Assembly: GCF_022749515.1 (NCBI RefSeq)
Contig: NZ_CP094242.1
Span: 1,798,001-1,862,000 of the forward strand
DNA: 64,000 nucleotides
DNA from: Morococcus cerebrosus
GTDB lineage: Bacteria > Pseudomonadota > Gammaproteobacteria > Burkholderiales > Neisseriaceae
Direction of reading: 5' to 3'
Shown here piece after piece: positions 19,203 to 27,894 of the stretch. Each line of letters begins with the position of its first letter. Position 1 is the first letter of the stretch. A program made the position numbers and the translations under genes. The notes under the pieces were generated by a model. That model saw only the letters and a list, made by a program, of their open reading frames with translations. It made no database searches and was not told the DNA's origin.

Positions 19203-19359
19203 TATAGTGGATTAATTTTAAACCGGTACGGCGTTGCCTCGCCTTAGCTCAAAGAGAACGATTCTCTAAGGTGCTGAAGCACCAAGTGAATCGGTTCCGT
19301 ACTGTCTGTACTGTCTGCGGCTTCGTCGCCTTGTCCTGATTTAAATTTAATCCACTATA
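19203..19359. repeat. Full-length Correia repeat enclosed element
   Basis: The 157-bp element is bounded by TATAGTGGATTAA-type inverted ends and carries the internal segment with AGAGAACGATTCTCT and GTGCTGAAGCAC, which the shorter copies in this window lack. Correia ends can carry promoters and the full-length form an IHF site. It lies between the divergent genes at 19145 and 19464. Confidence 0.93.
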
Positions 19360-19463
19360 TAACCAAAGCATTATCAAACCAAAACCCATTTTCAGACGAC
19401 CTTTTGCGCTGCACAAACAGGCGATATATCGTACAATAAGGTCGGACTTACCAAGGAAAAATC

Positions 19464-19655
19464 ATGAACGCAAACACCGAAACCGTCATTATCTACCCCA
19501 AAGACCTGCCGCTGCACTGCTCCGGCCCCAACCACGAAACTTGGAACGGTCATCCGCGCGTCTTCCTCCCGATTCAGTCCGACAGCGACATCGAATGCCC
19601 CTACTGCGGGACGCGTTACCATCTCGAAGGCCACATTCCCCACCACCATTATTGA
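19464..19655 (+). CDS. Small zinc-finger protein (zf-CHCC type)
   Basis: The 63-residue protein contains the pattern LHCSGPNH...HPRVFLPI...IECPYCGTRYHLEG, with Cys 19, His 30 region, Cys 45 and Cys 48 as likely zinc ligands. This is the zf-CHCC family, related to the NDUFS6/Lpd-like subunits. Many proteobacteria encode one. It is six bases upstream of the lipoprotein gene, so the two are probably cotranscribed. Confidence 0.85.
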   Translation: MNANTETVIIYPKDLPLHCSGPNHETWNGHPRVFLPIQSDSDIECPYCGTRYHLEGHIPHHHY

Positions 19656-19661
19656 GACGCT

Positions 19662-20009
19662 ATGAAGAGATACGCCCTCCTGCTGTTGCTCGGACTGTGT
19701 ACCGCCTGCGGTTCGTATAAAGCCGTTCGCCCCGATGCCCCTCTCGCCGTCGTCGCCGAAGCGCAAAACAACGCCATCCGCTACCAAGCCGCCGACGGCA
19801 GCCGCATCTCCGCCATCTACGTCAACAGCAACAGCCCGATGACGGTCGAACTGCGTCAGGGAAGTACGGTCGAAAAACTGACGCAAACCCATTCGATGAC
19901 CAAAACCACGGAATACCGCAATGCAAGCACAATATGGCAGCTTCAGGACGGCTTCGCCACGCTTACCCGCGGCGGCAAAACCGTCGTCTTCACCGAAATC
20001 ATCGAATAA
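19662..20009 (+). CDS. Small lipoprotein with MliC-like pattern
   Basis: The 115-residue protein has a signal peptide ending in the lipobox CTAC (Cys 16). The remainder, AIRYQAADGSRISAIYVNSNSPMTVEL, then ASTIWQLQDGFATLTRGGK, follows the strand order of the MliC/PliC lysozyme-inhibitor family but lacks its disulfide cysteines. The family call is an inference from pattern. An uptake-sequence terminator follows. Confidence 0.6.
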   Translation: MKRYALLLLLGLCTACGSYKAVRPDAPLAVVAEAQNNAIRYQAADGSRISAIYVNSNSPMTVELRQGSTVEKLTQTHSMTKTTEYRNASTIWQLQDGFATLTRGGKTVVFTEIIE

Positions 20010-20030
20010 TCCTGTCTGAAGTTCTTATCA

Positions 20031-20074
20031 AAAGGTCGTCTGAAACCCCAAAACAAGGTTTCAGACGACCTTCT
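20031..20074. terminator. Bidirectional uptake-sequence terminator
   Basis: Inverted pair (AAAGGTCGTCTGAAACC and complement) between the convergent lipoprotein gene and adhP. It can serve both. Confidence 0.8.
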
Positions 20075-20095
20075 TATTCAACTGCCTGCATCAAA

Positions 20096-21139
20096 TCAAT
20101 GATGACCGCAGCCGCATTCTTTTTTCATGTCGATAACCATGCGGCCGGTGATTTTGCCTTCGCGCATTTCTTGAAAAATCGCCGGAGCTTCGTCCAAAGC
20201 ACGCAGTTGGACTTTCGGTACCACCAAGCCTTCTGCGCCGAATTGGAAGGCTTCTTCCAAGTCTTTGCGTGTACCGACCAGCGAGCCGACCACTTCGATG
20301 CCGTCCAAGACCAGACGCGGGATGGACAAGTCCATAGATTCAGGCGGTAGACCAATGGCAACGACGCGGCCGCCTGCACGGACGCAGTCTACGGCGGAGT
20401 TGAACGCGGCGGCAGATACGGCGGTGACAACGGCTGCGTGTGCGCCGCCGGTTTTTTCCTGAATCACTTTGGCTGCGTCTTCTTTGGCGGCGTTGATGAC
20501 TAAATCTGCACCGCTTTCTTTAGCGAATGCCAGTTTTTCATCGTTGATGTCGATGGCGACGACGTGTGCGCCGAATACTTTTTTCGCGTATTGGACACCC
20601 AAGTTACCCAAACCGCCCGCACCGTAAATGGCAATCCATTGTCCCGGACGCACGCCGGAAACTTTCACGCCTTTGTAAGTGGTTACGCCGGCGCAGGTGA
20701 TGCTGGAGGCTTGTGCAGGGTCGAGGCCGTCGGGTACTTTGACGGCGTAGTCTGCATCGACGATACAGTGGGTCGCCATACCGCCGTCGGCGGTGTAGCC
20801 TGCGTTCAATACGGAACGGCACAAGGTTTCGCGGCCGGTATTACAGTATTCGCACGAACCGCAGCTTTGGAACAACCATGCGATGCTGACGCGGTCGCCG
20901 ACTTTCAGGGCGTTTGCGCCCGGAGCGACTTCTTTGACAATGCCGATGCCTTCGTGTCCCAACACGCGGCCCGGTTTTTCGCCGTAGTCGCCTGCCGCAA
21001 CGTGCAGGTCGGTATGGCACACGCCGCAATATTCGACTTCAACCAACGCCTCGCCGTATTCCAACGGGCGCAGTTCGCGTTCTACAACTTCTACATCACC
21101 TGCTACATTTTGATTCACAACAACTGCTTGCATCTTCAT
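20096..21139 (-). CDS. adhP: Zinc-dependent alcohol dehydrogenase (AdhP type)
   Basis: The 347-residue enzyme oxidises or reduces primary alcohols and aldehydes with NAD. Catalytic zinc ligands are in CGVCHTD and GHEGIG, structural zinc ligands in [15 protein letters not shown], and the NAD fold in [15 protein letters not shown]. The C-terminus KKECGCGHH is unusually rich in Cys and His. The frame reaches 21295, but an AAGGAGAAC ribosome binding site precedes the ATG at 21139. It diverges from an aldehyde dehydrogenase, and the two would form an ethanol-acetaldehyde-acetate route. Confidence 0.92.
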   Translation of the reverse strand: MKMQAVVVNQNVAGDVEVVERELRPLEYGEALVEVEYCGVCHTDLHVAAGDYGEKPGRVLGHEGIGIVKEVAPGANALKVGDRVSIAWLFQSCGSCEYCNTGRETLCRSVLNAGYTADGGMATHCIVDADYAVKVPDGLDPAQASSITCAGVTTYKGVKVSGVRPGQWIAIYGAGGLGNLGVQYAKKVFGAHVVAIDINDEKLAFAKESGADLVINAAKEDAAKVIQEKTGGAHAAVVTAVSAAAFNSAVDCVRAGGRVVAIGLPPESMDLSIPRLVLDGIEVVGSLVGTRKDLEEAFQFGAEGLVVPKVQLRALDEAPAIFQEMREGKITGRMVIDMKKECGCGHH

Positions 21140-21217
21140 GGTGTTCTCCTTGGCATTCGTACGAAATCCGTAAATGGTGGGACAGGCGGAATCGGAATAA
21201 CGCCCTTCCTCTGAATG

Positions 21218-21247
21218 AGAATACTCCCCTTCATTTCGCTGTGTCAA
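21218..21247 (-). promoter_or_regulatory. adhP promoter
   Basis: On the minus strand TTGACA (21242-21247) and TATTCT (21218-21223) are 18 nt apart, about 80 bases before the adhP start. Confidence 0.6.
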
Positions 21248-21491
21248 CACCCTATCTTTTTGAAAAATAAGAAATAAAATGTTATACCATAACAATCTGT
21301 TTGCGCAGAAATATATCTACCAAGCCGCTGAAAAATTCTTACACATATCATGTAAAAAAGGTCGTCTGAAAACTTTAAATACATTAACAAACCCGCTTCA
21401 TTTCCATGCGGGGTCAAGCCTTATCGGATTAGATTTCCTATTTTAGAAAATTACATATTTGGAATTTTAAGAACGATATCATTTTTAGTGC

Positions 21492-21520
21492 TTGAACTGA
21501 AAGAGAAAAAATACTATTCT
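21492..21520 (+). promoter_or_regulatory. Aldehyde dehydrogenase promoter
   Basis: TTGAAC (21492-21497) and TATTCT (21515-21520) are 17 nt apart. The -10 is the same as that of the divergent adhP promoter. An uptake-sequence core starts four bases later, near the transcription start. Confidence 0.55.
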
Positions 21521-21582
21521 ATTTTCAGACGACGTTGGAGATACGTCCGAAACCTCAAGAAGACAACCAAGGAGACGGCATC

Positions 21583-23058
21583 ATGGCAAAAGATTTAAAT
21601 GTGTTTGATAAAGAGTACGGCCTCTTGATTAACGGCGTGTGGACCAAACCCGGCGCGCTTTTGGATTCATACAATCCTGCCAACGGAGAATTGTTAGCCA
21701 AATTTACCGACGCATCCGATGCCGATGTCGATGCTGCAGTTGCCGCCGCGCAAGAAGCGTTCAAAACATGGCGCAAAACCACCACCACCGAACGCGCCGC
21801 CATCCTCAACAAAATCGCCGATGTGATTGACGAAAACTTGGAATTGTTCGCCTTGCAGGAAACGCTGGACAACGGCAAACCCATCCGCGAAACCCGCGCC
21901 GCCGATATACCTTTGGCTTCCGACCATTTCCGCTACTTTGCCAGCGTAATCCGCGGCGAAGAAGGCACTGCCACCCAGCTTGACTCCGAAGACCTGTCTA
22001 TCGTCCTGCGCGAACCTATCGGCGTAGTCGGTCAAATTATCCCGTGGAACTTCCCTTTCCTGATGGCGGCTTGGAAAATCGCCCCCGCACTTGCCGCAGG
22101 CTGTACCATCGTTATCCACCCGTCTTCCAGCACTTCGCTGAGCCTGTTGTCGCTCGCTCAAAAAATTAACCACCTGCTGCCTAAAGGCGTGCTGAACATC
22201 ATCACCGGACGCGGTTCTAAATCCGGCGAATACATGCTGCACCACAAAGGCTTCAACAAACTCGCCTTCACCGGCTCGACCGAAATCGGCCGCCGCATCG
22301 GCATCGCTGCCGCCGAAATGCTCATTCCCTCCACCTTGGAGCTGGGCGGCAAATCCGCCAACATCTTCTTTGACGACATGCCGTTTGACAAAGCCCTCGA
22401 AGGCGCGCAAAAAGGCATTTTGTTCAACCAAGGCCAAGTGTGCTGTGCCGGCTCGCGCATCTTCGTTCAGGAAGGCATTTACGACAAATTCGTCAACGCC
22501 TTGGCTGAAGAATTCAAAAAAATCAAAGTCGGCCTGCCTTGGGAAGACGACACCCAAATGGGTTCGCAAGTCAATGCCGGCCAGCTTGAAACCATTTTGA
22601 AATACGTCAAAATCGGCGAGCAGGAAGGCTGCCGCATCATCACCGGCGGTAAGAAAATCGAAGGCGAGTTGGGCAAAGGCGAATTTGTCGAGCCGACCTT
22701 GATCGAAGCCGGCAGCAACAGCGCCCGCGTCGCCCAAGAAGAAATCTTCGGCCCGGTTGCTACCGTGATTAAATTCAAAACCGAAGAAGAAGTCATCAAA
22801 ATGGCGAACGACAGCGAATACGGCCTGGGCGGCGCAGTGTGGAGTACCGACATCAACCGCTGCCTGCGCGTTTCCAATGCGCTGGAAACCGGTCGCGTCT
22901 GGGTGAACTGCTACAACCGCCTGCCCGCAGGCGCACCGTTTGGCGGCTACAAAACTTCAGGTATCGGCCGCGAAACCCACAAAATGATGCTCGCCGCGTA
23001 CACGCAGGTGAAAAACATCTACATTTCCACCCGTGAAGAACGCGAAGGCTTCTATTAA
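21583..23058 (+). CDS. NAD-dependent aldehyde dehydrogenase (acetaldehyde type)
   Basis: The 491-residue enzyme oxidises aldehydes to acids. IIPWNFP, the catalytic glutamate in LELGGKSANIF and the nucleophilic cysteine in FNQGQVCCAGSR are present, together with EEIFGPV and the C-terminal GRETH segment. It resembles the acetaldehyde dehydrogenase II (ExaC/AcoD) group. The frame starts earlier, at 21535, but AAGGAGACGGCATC before the ATG at 21583 gives the better ribosome binding site. Its position opposite adhP suggests joint ethanol oxidation. Confidence 0.9.
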   Translation: MAKDLNVFDKEYGLLINGVWTKPGALLDSYNPANGELLAKFTDASDADVDAAVAAAQEAFKTWRKTTTTERAAILNKIADVIDENLELFALQETLDNGKPIRETRAADIPLASDHFRYFASVIRGEEGTATQLDSEDLSIVLREPIGVVGQIIPWNFPFLMAAWKIAPALAAGCTIVIHPSSSTSLSLLSLAQKINHLLPKGVLNIITGRGSKSGEYMLHHKGFNKLAFTGSTEIGRRIGIAAAEMLIPSTLELGGKSANIFFDDMPFDKALEGAQKGILFNQGQVCCAGSRIFVQEGIYDKFVNALAEEFKKIKVGLPWEDDTQMGSQVNAGQLETILKYVKIGEQEGCRIITGGKKIEGELGKGEFVEPTLIEAGSNSARVAQEEIFGPVATVIKFKTEEEVIKMANDSEYGLGGAVWSTDINRCLRVSNALETGRVWVNCYNRLPAGAPFGGYKTSGIGRETHKMMLAAYTQVKNIYISTREEREGFY

Positions 23059-23090
23059 TTGAATGTTCGCATGATAGCGGTTTGAACATG

Positions 23091-23125
23091 ATAGGGCAGT
23101 TTGAAAACTTTTCAAACTGCCCTAT
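23091..23125 (+). terminator. Terminator between the aldehyde dehydrogenase and the lipoprotein array
   Basis: A 17-bp perfect stem (ATAGGGCAGTTTGAAAA and its complement) with almost no loop, 32 bases past the stop codon. T run is weak. Confidence 0.7.
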
Positions 23126-23158
23126 TAATTACACAATAACTTTTTTAGGAGATAAATT

Positions 23159-23590
23159 ATGTCGAAACACAAAACACGTTACATTCTGCCGCTGCTGGCC
23201 GTGATGGCATCTGCCGCCTGTATCGGTGCGGCAGGGTCGTCTGATAAAGCTGCAAATGCCGTTAAACCGAAACAGGAAAAGAATCTTTGTCCCGAACCTG
23301 TTGACCAAATGGATGAAGATTGTTTGAGGCTTACCCTGTTAGATTTTGAAATTGCATTAAATAAGAAGTACGAAGATTTATTTCGACGTGCCGCTGCCAA
23401 AGACCAAAAACTTCATGGCATGACAAAACAGTATTTTACAAGCATCCGCTCAAAATGGGAGGCTTATCAGGACGAACTATGTTACGACCCGACGGTAACG
23501 ACCGATTTGAAAACACCGGCGGATCGGATTCACACTCTTTGCGCTATCGAACAGACGCAGCTTCATTTGAAGTCATTGGAACGTTTTTAA
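23159..23590 (+). CDS. LprI/DUF1311-like secreted protein, tandem paralog 1
   Basis: The 143-residue protein has a signal sequence (MSKHKTRYILPLLAVMASAAC) that may end in a lipid-modified Cys 21, although the -3 position is Ser. Four further cysteines (44, 55, 108, 128) are conserved in the paralogs and could form two disulfides. The order CLRLTLLDFEIALNKKYEDLF...SKWEAYQDELC...CAIEQTQLHLKSLE follows the DUF1311 lysozyme-inhibitor (LprI) pattern. An altered uptake sequence, GTCGTCTGAT, lies after the signal peptide. It is first in a five-gene array. Exact function is not known. Confidence 0.7.
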   Translation: MSKHKTRYILPLLAVMASAACIGAAGSSDKAANAVKPKQEKNLCPEPVDQMDEDCLRLTLLDFEIALNKKYEDLFRRAAAKDQKLHGMTKQYFTSIRSKWEAYQDELCYDPTVTTDLKTPADRIHTLCAIEQTQLHLKSLERF

Positions 23591-23608
23591 TTTTTATAGG
23601 AGACTGAT

Positions 23609-24040
23609 ATGTCGAAACACAAAATCCGTTACATTCTGCCGCTGCTGGCCGTGATGGCATCCGCCGCCTGTGTCGGTGCGGCAGGGTCGTCTGAAAAAGC
23701 TGCAAATGCGCTTAAACCTCAGAAGGAAAAGAATCTTTGCCCTGAACCTGTAAAAGAAATGGACGATGATTGTTTGAGGCTTACATCAAGGGAGTTCGAA
23801 GGCAAATTGAACACAAAATATAAAGATTTATTTAGGCGAGCTGCCATCAAAGACAAAAAACTGCACGGTTTATCCAAACAGTATTTCACAAGCGTCCGCT
23901 CAAAATGGGAGGCTTATCGGGACGAACTCTGTGATGATCCGACGGTAACGACTGATTTAAAATCACCGGCGGACAGAGTTTTTTATATGTGTTATATCGA
24001 ACAAACACAACACCATTTAAAAGCATTGGAACGTTTTTAA
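23609..24040 (+). CDS. LprI/DUF1311-like secreted protein, tandem paralog 2
   Basis: This 143-residue paralog starts with the same leader (MSKHKIRYILPLLAVMASAAC) and keeps all five cysteines. It diverges mainly in the segment KKLHGLSKQYFTSVRSKWEAYRDELCDDPTVTTDLKSPADRVFYMCYIEQ, where the last part is changed relative to paralog 1. An intact uptake core GTCGTCTGAA at 23686-23695 encodes GSSEK. The gene starts 18 bases after paralog 1, with the ribosome binding site TAGGAGACTGAT, so the two are cotranscribed. Confidence 0.7.
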   Translation: MSKHKIRYILPLLAVMASAACVGAAGSSEKAANALKPQKEKNLCPEPVKEMDDDCLRLTSREFEGKLNTKYKDLFRRAAIKDKKLHGLSKQYFTSVRSKWEAYRDELCDDPTVTTDLKSPADRVFYMCYIEQTQHHLKALERF

Positions 24041-24057
24041 TTTTTTAGGAAACTGAT

Positions 24058-24489
24058 ATGTCGAAACACAAAATCCGTTACATCCTGCCGTTGCTGGCAA
24101 TAATGACATCCGCCGCCTGTGTCGGTGCGGCGGGGTCGTCTGAAAAAACTAACGAAAAAGATGCAAAGCAACAGAACAGGGCTATTTGTCCAGAGCCTGT
24201 CAATCTGATGAGTGATGATTGCTTGAGTATTACTTTAGGGGAATTCGAGGACAAGCTGAAGAAGAAGTATGAAGAATTATTTCGACGTGCAGTAGCCAAA
24301 GACCGAAAATTGCACGGATTGTCCAAACAGTATTTTGCAAGCGTCCGCTCGAAATGGGAGGCTTACAAAGAAGAACTTTGTGACGACCCGACGGTAACGA
24401 CCGATTTGAAAACACCAGCGGACAGGATTTATTCTCTTTGCGCCATTGAGCAGACGAAACTTCATTTGAAGGCATTGGAACGTTTTTAA
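24058..24489 (+). CDS. LprI/DUF1311-like secreted protein, tandem paralog 3
   Basis: This 143-residue paralog has leader MSKHKIRYILPLLAIMTSAAC, all five conserved cysteines and a changed, more charged spacer (SSEKTNEKDAKQQNRAICPEPVNLM). The core KKYEELFRRAVAKDRKLHGLSKQYF and SKWEAYKEELC is closest to paralogs 1 and 2. An uptake core at 24135-24144 lies at the same position. The gene-to-gene distance (449 bp) matches the others, which shows stepwise tandem duplication. Confidence 0.7.
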   Translation: MSKHKIRYILPLLAIMTSAACVGAAGSSEKTNEKDAKQQNRAICPEPVNLMSDDCLSITLGEFEDKLKKKYEELFRRAVAKDRKLHGLSKQYFASVRSKWEAYKEELCDDPTVTTDLKTPADRIYSLCAIEQTKLHLKALERF

Positions 24490-24507
24490 TTTTTATAGGA
24501 GACTGAT

Positions 24508-24969
24508 ATGTCGAAACACAAAATCCGTTACATTCTGCCGTTGCTGGCAATAATGACATCCGCCGCCTGTGTCGGTGCGTCGGAGCCGTCTGAAAAGGCT
24601 GTTCCAAAGGTAACAAGGCAAAAACAGGACAATAAGGACATTTGCCCTCAGAGCATGATGAAAGACATAGACGGACAAGGCTATGAATGTGTAGATATTT
24701 TCAGTATGAGGTTGGAAGAGCAACTGAATAAGAAATACGAAAATCTGCTGCACCGTATCGATTCAAAAGACCCCAAATTGAATGGAGTATCCAAAGAATA
24801 TTTTTTGACTATCCGTAAGATTTGGGAAAGTTATACGGAAATGCTGTGTTCAGACCCATCCGTTACGACGAAAGTTCGTCCTCTGGCAGGACGCTACATC
24901 CGTATTTGCAGGTTCGAGCAGAACTTAAACCATTTAAAAGCGTTGGAACGCTTTGAAAATTCTTTATAA
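24508..24969 (+). CDS. LprI/DUF1311-like secreted protein, divergent paralog 4
   Basis: This 153-residue member keeps the leader and most of the framework (LNKKYENLLHRIDSKDPKLNGVSKEYFLTIRKIWESYTEMLCSDPSVTTKVRP) but has a longer N-terminal segment with KDICPQSMMKDIDGQGYECVDIF and a different C-terminal end (RICRFEQNLNHLKALERFENSL). It carries the other uptake dialect, GCCGTCTGAA, at 24585-24594. It lies 26 bases before the lysozyme-like gene. Confidence 0.7.
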   Translation: MSKHKIRYILPLLAIMTSAACVGASEPSEKAVPKVTRQKQDNKDICPQSMMKDIDGQGYECVDIFSMRLEEQLNKKYENLLHRIDSKDPKLNGVSKEYFLTIRKIWESYTEMLCSDPSVTTKVRPLAGRYIRICRFEQNLNHLKALERFENSL

Positions 24970-24995
24970 AGCTGATAGATAGTTAGGAGGCTGAT

Positions 24996-25985
24996 ATGAG
25001 TCGTTTTACAGGCGGAGACCATCTGAAACCGGAAGACGGTTTGAAATACTATATACATCAAGCCATGATGGTAAACGAATTGTCGGGCGGATACGGTGCG
25101 TACGAAATATCAAATGCAAAAAAAGCAGACAGCGGTCCCAGTTTTGGTCCTATCCAGTACGATATAGGCGGCAATAATGAAGGGAGGAATTTGTTGGAAC
25201 GGATTGCGCGAGAGGCAACAGACTCAAAAGGCAACCGTTTTATTTCCGATAATGAAATAAAGCAGATGCAAATCCATCTATACAAGCCATTCAATAAAAT
25301 GTCTACCGAAGACAAACAGGTGTATCAAAATCTGAAACCGAAATTGAATCAGGCTTTGGCTTCCGAAACCGGTATCTCATTAATCAATCGGGATTATGAT
25401 AAGGCACTTGATGACAAAGTTAACAAGGTAAATAACGTTATCTCTAAAATTACAAATCCTGACAATAAAAAATTCCTGCAATCCAATATGCAGGCACAAG
25501 TCTTCATTGCCGATATACGCAACCAATATAGCGATAAAGTAAACGATGCTTTGAAGCATTTCCTCAATATGTCGGAACGCGATGCGGGCATCAAACTTCC
25601 AGGTAAACACGGCGGAGTGGTTAAAGTCAAAGGCAAACTGGATATGGAGGATTTGAAAAACTTCCGTATGAATACGGCTTACGGCGTCAAACATCCCGCC
25701 GATGCCCGTCGCAGAGATAACAATATTGAGGAAATTACTGCCCCTACCCGTCCGAAACCAATATCGAAATTGGACAAGCTCGAAGCGATGATGCACGGTC
25801 TGCTCAACGATAAGGACGGCTCTTTCGCCAAACAGGTTTTGGCGGAGAACCGCGAAGTTGTTGATGCTTTCAATGCTAAAGTGCAGGAAAAAATGGAACA
25901 GGAACGGCAACAAACGGCAGCGAGGGAAATTTCTGTGCAGCAGAATCCTGCGGAAAGGGAATTGGGAGGACGGTCTTTTGGCTAA
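24996..25985 (+). CDS. Putative lysozyme-like protein linked to the DUF1311-like array
   Basis: I cannot assign this 329-residue protein to a named family. It has no signal peptide. Near the N-terminus, GGYGAYEISNAKKADSGPSFGPIQYDIGG (residues 31-59) resembles the signature of lysozyme-fold peptidoglycan hydrolases, with Glu 37 as the candidate catalytic residue followed by SGxSxGxxQxD. A helical middle and a charged, Gln/Glu-rich C-terminal tail follow. It is last in the operon behind four paralogs of lysozyme-inhibitor type, with a good ribosome binding site (TTAGGAGGC). I infer an effector with cognate inhibitors. Confidence 0.5.
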   Translation: MSRFTGGDHLKPEDGLKYYIHQAMMVNELSGGYGAYEISNAKKADSGPSFGPIQYDIGGNNEGRNLLERIAREATDSKGNRFISDNEIKQMQIHLYKPFNKMSTEDKQVYQNLKPKLNQALASETGISLINRDYDKALDDKVNKVNNVISKITNPDNKKFLQSNMQAQVFIADIRNQYSDKVNDALKHFLNMSERDAGIKLPGKHGGVVKVKGKLDMEDLKNFRMNTAYGVKHPADARRRDNNIEEITAPTRPKPISKLDKLEAMMHGLLNDKDGSFAKQVLAENREVVDAFNAKVQEKMEQERQQTAAREISVQQNPAERELGGRSFG

Positions 25986-26037
25986 TCACTCCAAAGGCGA
26001 TGGAAAAGAGGAATAAGACTCCCTCCCCCAAGCCATG

Positions 26038-26069
26038 AGGTCGTCTGAAACCTTTTCAGACGACCTTTT
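26038..26069. terminator. Bidirectional uptake-sequence terminator
   Basis: Tight inverted pair (AGGTCGTCTGAAACC and complement, almost no loop) with a T run, between the convergent lysozyme-like gene and ubiD. Confidence 0.82.
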
Positions 26070-26080
26070 GATATTCGGGT

Positions 26081-27559
26081 TTATAAACCCAACTCCCCCC
26101 AAATCTCATCAATCTTAGCCGTAACCGCAGGGTCTTTTTTGATCACCCGCCCCCATTCGCGGTCGGTTTCGCCCGGCCACTTGTTGGTCGCATCCAAGCC
26201 CATTTTGCCGCCGAGTCCGCTGACGGGGCTGGCGAAGTCGAGATAGTCGATGGGCGTGTTTTCCACCAAAACGGTATCGCGTACGGGGTCCATGCGCGTG
26301 GTTACCGCCCAGATGACTTCTTTCCAGTCGCGCACGTTCACGTCGTCATCCACCACGATGATGAATTTGGTGTACATAAACTGGCGCAAAAACGACCAGC
26401 AGCCCATCATCACGCGCTTGGCGTGTCCGGCGTACTGTTTTTTCATACTGACCACCGCCATCCGGTAGGAACAGCCTTCGGGCGGCAGGTAGAAATCGGT
26501 GATTTCGGGAAACTGCTTTTGCAAGAGCGGTACGAACACTTCATTCAACGCCACGCCCAAAACGGCGGGTTCATCGGGCGGTTTGCCTGTGTAGGTCGAA
26601 TGGTAAATCGGGTTTTCGCGCATGGTGATGCGTTCGACCGTGAACACGGGAAAATGGTCCTGCTCGTTGTAATAGCCCGTGTGGTCGCCGTATGGGCCTT
26701 CCAACGCGGTTTCGTTCGGATGGATGACGCCTTCCAACACGATTTCTGCGCGGGCGGGCACTTGCAAATCGTTGCCGATACATTTCACCAGCTCCGTCCG
26801 CGAGCCGCGTAGCAAGCCGGCAAACTGGTATTCGCTCAAAGTGTCGGGCACGGGCGTAACCGCGCCCAAGATGGTGGCGGGGTCGCAGCCAAGCACGACG
26901 GCGACGGGATACGGCGTATCGGGATTGAGTTTGCGGAACTCCTGATAATCCAGCGCGCCGCCGCGGTGCGACAGCCAGCGCATAATCAGCTTATTTTTGC
27001 CGATTAATTGCTGGCGGTAAATGCCGAGATTTTGGCGTTTTTTGTGCGGCCCGCGCGTTACGGTCAAGCCCCATGTTACCAGAGGCGCAACGTCTTCCGG
27101 CCAGCAATGTTGAATCGGAAGTTTATACAAATCAACGTCTTCACCTTCCCACACAATTTCCTGACACGGCGCATTTTTCACTACGTTTGGTGCCATGCTC
27201 CAAATGTCTTTCAGCAGCGGCAGCTTGGAAAACGCGTCTTTGATGCCTTTGGGCGGTTCGGGTTCTTTCAAATACGCCAACGTCTGCCCGATTTCGCGCA
27301 GCTTCGACACACTGTCCGCGCCCATGCCCATCGCCACGCGTTCGGGCGTGCCGAACAGGTTTGCCAACATGGGATAGTCGTAGCGCGTACCGTCGGGCTT
27401 AATCGGGTTTTCAAACAACAACGCCGGCCCTTCGGCACGCAGTACGCGGTCGGCGATTTCGGTCATTTCCAAATGCGGGGAAACGGGATGCGCGACGCGC
27501 TTGAGTTTGCCCTGCTGTTCGAGCATGGCGATGAAGTCGCGTAGGTCTTTGTATTTCAT
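26081..27559 (-). CDS. ubiD: 4-hydroxy-3-polyprenylbenzoate decarboxylase UbiD
   Basis: The 492-residue enzyme removes the carboxyl group from polyprenyl-hydroxybenzoate in ubiquinone synthesis, using prenylated FMN made by UbiX. Recognisable blocks are [58 protein letters not shown] with the catalytic acidic residues, and [25 protein letters not shown]. UbiD is about 490 residues in other bacteria. It is the last gene downstream of a run of small genes in the same direction. Confidence 0.95.
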   Translation of the reverse strand: MKYKDLRDFIAMLEQQGKLKRVAHPVSPHLEMTEIADRVLRAEGPALLFENPIKPDGTRYDYPMLANLFGTPERVAMGMGADSVSKLREIGQTLAYLKEPEPPKGIKDAFSKLPLLKDIWSMAPNVVKNAPCQEIVWEGEDVDLYKLPIQHCWPEDVAPLVTWGLTVTRGPHKKRQNLGIYRQQLIGKNKLIMRWLSHRGGALDYQEFRKLNPDTPYPVAVVLGCDPATILGAVTPVPDTLSEYQFAGLLRGSRTELVKCIGNDLQVPARAEIVLEGVIHPNETALEGPYGDHTGYYNEQDHFPVFTVERITMRENPIYHSTYTGKPPDEPAVLGVALNEVFVPLLQKQFPEITDFYLPPEGCSYRMAVVSMKKQYAGHAKRVMMGCWSFLRQFMYTKFIIVVDDDVNVRDWKEVIWAVTTRMDPVRDTVLVENTPIDYLDFASPVSGLGGKMGLDATNKWPGETDREWGRVIKKDPAVTAKIDEIWGELGL

Positions 27560-27574
27560 GTTGATCCTTATTTG

Positions 27575-27613
27575 AGGTCGTCTGAAAACCGGACTTTGGA
27601 TTTCAGACGACCT
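27575..27613. terminator. Inverted uptake sequences between a small gene and ubiD
   Basis: GTCGTCTGAA at 27577-27586 faces its complement at 27602-27611. The second copy supplies the stop codon of the small gene at 27603-27887. No clear T run follows on the minus strand. Confidence 0.6.
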
Positions 27614-27887
27614 GAATCATAGATTGCAATATAGCTTCGGGGCATTCGCTGTTTTCGGCAAAAAACCAATATTCACCATATGGGTTGTGAATACTGAACT
27701 TCCAGCCCTTGTAACCGAAATCTATCCACGTTTCGCCTGTTATTTCATCAGAAACGAAGGCGGTAATGGTTCCGCCTAAGCGGACAATTTGCCGCAGCAG
27801 GCTCGACGGCGGGTAGGTTTGCGGCAGTTGCAGGAACAGGCGGGAGCCGTTGTGCATGGTTTCGTTCAATAGAGGGCGGTTTGTCAT
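27603..27887 (-). CDS. Small hypothetical protein ending in an uptake sequence
   Basis: The 94-residue protein is not recognised. It has an Ile/Val-rich alternation ([48 protein letters not shown]) that suggests a small alpha/beta domain and resembles immunity-type proteins in general style only. Its last codons GTC GTC TGA are the uptake sequence, so the C-terminus reads QVV. It starts seven bases after the DUF2199 gene, so both are cotranscribed. Confidence 0.65.
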   Translation of the reverse strand: MTNRPLLNETMHNGSRLFLQLPQTYPPSSLLRQIVRLGGTITAFVSDEITGETWIDFGYKGWKFSIHNPYGEYWFFAENSECPEAILQSMIQVV

Positions 27888-27894
27888 TTGGTCC

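Noticed and set aside
23159..25985. Prophage lysis cassette
   Set aside because: No holin, spanin, integrase or structural phage genes are near, and the repeated genes have lipoprotein-like leaders.
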